Source: UBA3478 sp038134285 (GTDB lineage Bacteria; Bacteroidota; Bacteroidia; Flavobacteriales; Flavobacteriaceae). From it: 64,000 nucleotides of DNA. Where the stretch lies: NCBI GenBank assembly GCA_038134285.1, contig JAYPUW010000005.1, positions 124,001 through 188,000 on the forward strand, read 5' to 3'. Every line of letters starts with the position of its first letter. Position 1 is the first letter of the stretch. Made by a program: the position numbers and the translations under genes. Positions 62,233-64,000 of this stretch are shown here, in pieces. The notes under the pieces are model-generated. The model was not told the origin of the DNA. It saw only the letters and a program-made list of their open reading frames with translations, and made no database searches.

Positions 62233-64000
62233 ATGATTTACTTCTTTGGAGATCCCAGTTCTTTGATTTATGCCGTTCAAAAAACGGATGCTTTAAGCGC
62301 CTCGGATATTGAAAAATTACAGTGGCTCTTTGGAGGCCACTCTTTGCTTCAAGACGAAAGCATTTCTCAAGCTTATAGCGGTCCGCGCGCCAGCATGATC
62401 ACTCCTTGGAGCACCAATGCCACTGAAATCATTGAAAACATGGGGATTAAAGGGGTAGTAAGAGTTGAACAATTCAACGCCTATAATGCAAACGAAGAGG
62501 TAGATCCCATGCTCTTTCAGCAGTATAAGCGTTTAGATCAAACGCTATTCGATATTTCGGTAGAGCGCAATCCAACCCTGTTGATCGAAGATATAGCACA
62601 CTATAATGCACAAGAAGGACTGTCTCTAAGTGATGATGAAATCAACTATCTAGAAGGGCTTTGCTTAAAGCTAGGACGTAAGCTTACAGACGCCGAAGTG
62701 TTTGGGTTCTCTCAAGTAAATTCTGAACACTGTAGACACAAAATTTTTAATGGCACATTCGAAATCGATGGCGCCGCCAAACCGTTATCACTCTTTAAGC
62801 TCATTCGCAAAACTTCAGAACAGCACCCGAATAGCATAGTATCTGCCTATAAAGACAACGTAGCCTTTATTCAAGGGCCTGAAATTACTCAGTTCGCCCC
62901 AGAGCTTGCCCAAAAGGCTTCTTATTACAAAGAGACCAAACACCAGAGTGTGATTTCACTCAAAGCCGAAACACACAACTTTCCAACTACTGTAGAACCC
63001 TTCAATGGTGCCGCTACGGGTTCAGGTGGAGAAATACGAGACCGTCTAGCTGGTGGCATTGGTTCTTTACCTCTAGTGGGGTCGGCCGTTTACATGACGA
63101 GTTATCCGCGTCACAGAAAAGAATTATCTGCCCATGAAACCGCCATTGAGGCAAGAGAGTGGCTGTACCAAACCCCTTTAGACATACTGATCAAAGCCTC
63201 AAACGGAGCTTCTGATTTCGGAAATAAGTTCGGCCAACCCCTTATAGTAGGATCACTGTTGACATTTGAACATCAAGAAACAGATCCAGCCTTTGACATG
63301 CGCACATTAGCCTACGACAAGGTGATCATGTTGGCGGGTGGTGTGGGTTATTCAAGAAAAGAGTACGCCCAAAAGAAGAGACCAGCACTAGGAGATAAAG
63401 TGGTAGTGCTCGGAGGTGACAACTATCGTATTGGTATGGGAGGCGCAGCAGTATCAAGCGCAGACACCGGTGCTTTCGGAAGTGCCATCGAACTCAATGC
63501 CATTCAACGTTCTAATCCTGAGATGCAAAAGCGTGCTGCTAATGCGATTAGAGCACTGGCTGAAAGTGATGACAACCCTATTGTTTCTGTGCATGATCAC
63601 GGCGCAGGAGGTCACTTGAACTGCCTTTCAGAATTAGTAGAAGAAACCGGCGGAAAAATCAATTTAGACGCCCTACCCGTAGGTGACCCCACACTCTCAG
63701 AAAAAGAGTTAATCGGAAACGAATCTCAAGAACGTATGGGGCTCGTAATCCCCGAAAAGTCTCTTCGGCTGTTGCAAGAAATCGCAGAACGCGAACGTGC
63801 ACCCATGTATACCGTAGGGGATATCACCGGTGACCATCATTTTTCGTTTTATTCAAAAAAATCAGACTCCAAACCCATTGATCTTGAGTTGACAGACTTT
63901 TTTGGCAATGCACCAAAAATGATCCTCAAAGACACTACCACTCCAAGAACCTACGAAGGGCTTACCTATACTTTAGCCGATTTCCACGAGTACCTTGATG
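62233..64000 (+). CDS. purL: Phosphoribosylformylglycinamidine synthase (N-terminal 589 codons, cut by the window edge)
   Basis: PurL converts FGAR to FGAM in purine synthesis using glutamine and ATP. The start MIYFFGDPSS opens a frame that runs off the right edge without a stop. Family marks are YSGPRASMITPWSTNATEI near residue 48, FSQVNSEHCRHKIFNGT with the conserved SEHCRH, KAETHNFPTTVEPFNGAATGSGGEIRD (core ETHNFPTTVEPFNGA) and a later SVHDHGAGG. The layout is that of the large single-chain (PurL type, about 1220-1290 residues) form, so about half is present. The glutaminase domain would lie beyond the window. Confidence 0.95.
   Translation, partial: MIYFFGDPSSLIYAVQKTDALSASDIEKLQWLFGGHSLLQDESISQAYSGPRASMITPWSTNATEIIENMGIKGVVRVEQFNAYNANEEVDPMLFQQYKRLDQTLFDISVERNPTLLIEDIAHYNAQEGLSLSDDEINYLEGLCLKLGRKLTDAEVFGFSQVNSEHCRHKIFNGTFEIDGAAKPLSLFKLIRKTSEQHPNSIVSAYKDNVAFIQGPEITQFAPELAQKASYYKETKHQSVISLKAETHNFPTTVEPFNGAATGSGGEIRDRLAGGIGSLPLVGSAVYMTSYPRHRKELSAHETAIEAREWLYQTPLDILIKASNGASDFGNKFGQPLIVGSLLTFEHQETDPAFDMRTLAYDKVIMLAGGVGYSRKEYAQKKRPALGDKVVVLGGDNYRIGMGGAAVSSADTGAFGSAIELNAIQRSNPEMQKRAANAIRALAESDDNPIVSVHDHGAGGHLNCLSELVEETGGKINLDALPVGDPTLSEKELIGNESQERMGLVIPEKSLRLLQEIAERERAPMYTVGDITGDHHFSFYSKKSDSKPIDLELTDFFGNAPKMILKDTTTPRTYEGLTYTLADFHEYLD

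Noticed and set aside
63416..63619. A 67-codon plus-strand frame inside purL
   Set aside because: It lies in a different frame from purL, which is clearly coding across this region up to the window edge.
1..64000. Possible mobile element, prophage, defence system or CRISPR array
   Set aside because: No transposase, integrase, phage structural, restriction or Cas protein is seen, and no repeat-spacer pattern is present. All genes fit conserved chromosomal functions.

Overview
The window is a dense block of chromosomal housekeeping genes from a member of the Bacteroidota, most likely the Flavobacteriia (order Flavobacteriales). The evidence for this is: families largely confined to that group (DUF4835, DUF4294, DUF6095, DUF6495, DUF4252, DUF4199); a 105-residue RpoZ/Rpb6-type omega next to bamD and coaBC; a 950-residue CarB; monomeric isocitrate dehydrogenase behind trmD-rplS; low G+C; and many intergenic -7 boxes of the form TAnnTTTG, the Bacteroidetes primary-sigma promoter. 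The genus cannot be read from this stretch. I see no mobile element, prophage, CRISPR array, tRNA or rRNA gene. No gap between genes exceeds about 200 bases, so there is no long unexplained non-coding stretch.

Layout: 1-2.8 kb holds the tail of a DUF1015-like gene, then yggS, a DnaQ-like exonuclease and miaA. Between 2.8 and 17.9 kb the minus strand carries a two-component system, coaE-ybbR-glycosyltransferase, fabI, recN-DUF4835-coaBC-rpoZ-bamD-dapA, ligA, and prmC with an acetyltransferase. From 17.9 to 24 kb come ribD, a thioesterase, dnaA, an RsmI-like methylase, mltG, an acetyltransferase and dapF. From 24 to 31 kb come htrA, trmD-rplS, icd, DUF6095, DUF4294 and an M42 peptidase. From 31 to 37 kb come hisS, DUF6495, rplI-rpsR-rpsF, priA and a YihY-type membrane protein. 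From 37 to 44 kb come rlmH, a fused serB-serA gene, rdgB, a DEAD-box helicase, a surface-domain protein and purB. From 44 to 48.8 kb there is an ECF sigma/anti-sigma/DUF4252 cluster divergent from an S41 peptidase, then rmuC. From 48.8 to 56 kb come carB, rpmH, a TPR-like membrane protein, a small GNAT-like protein, mtaB, a GlmU-like protein and rpmE2. From 56 kb to the end a plus-strand run encodes a DUF4199 membrane protein, a polyprenyl-type glycosyltransferase, a phosphosugar mutase, an ABC exporter, an RsmB-like methyltransferase and the first 589 codons of purL.

Functional themes are translation and RNA modification (miaA, trmD, mtaB, rlmH, RsmB/RsmI-like, prmC, hisS, five ribosomal proteins), DNA replication and repair (dnaA, ligA, recN, priA, rmuC, DnaQ-like), cofactors and precursors (coaE, coaBC, ribD, dapA, dapF, purB, purL, carB, serine pathway) and the cell envelope (bamD, mltG, htrA, glycosyltransferases). 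The gene order is compact: several convergent pairs overlap or nearly touch at their 3' ends, and many starts overlap the preceding stop.

I do not see a convincing undescribed system. The points most worth a second look are a probable inactivated GIY-YIG domain on the DnaQ-like exonuclease, the SerB-SerA fusion whose promoter fixes its GTG start, phased repeats upstream of htrA, a GlmU-like protein without a recognisable nucleotidyltransferase loop, and the sigma/anti-sigma/DUF4252/S41 cluster.
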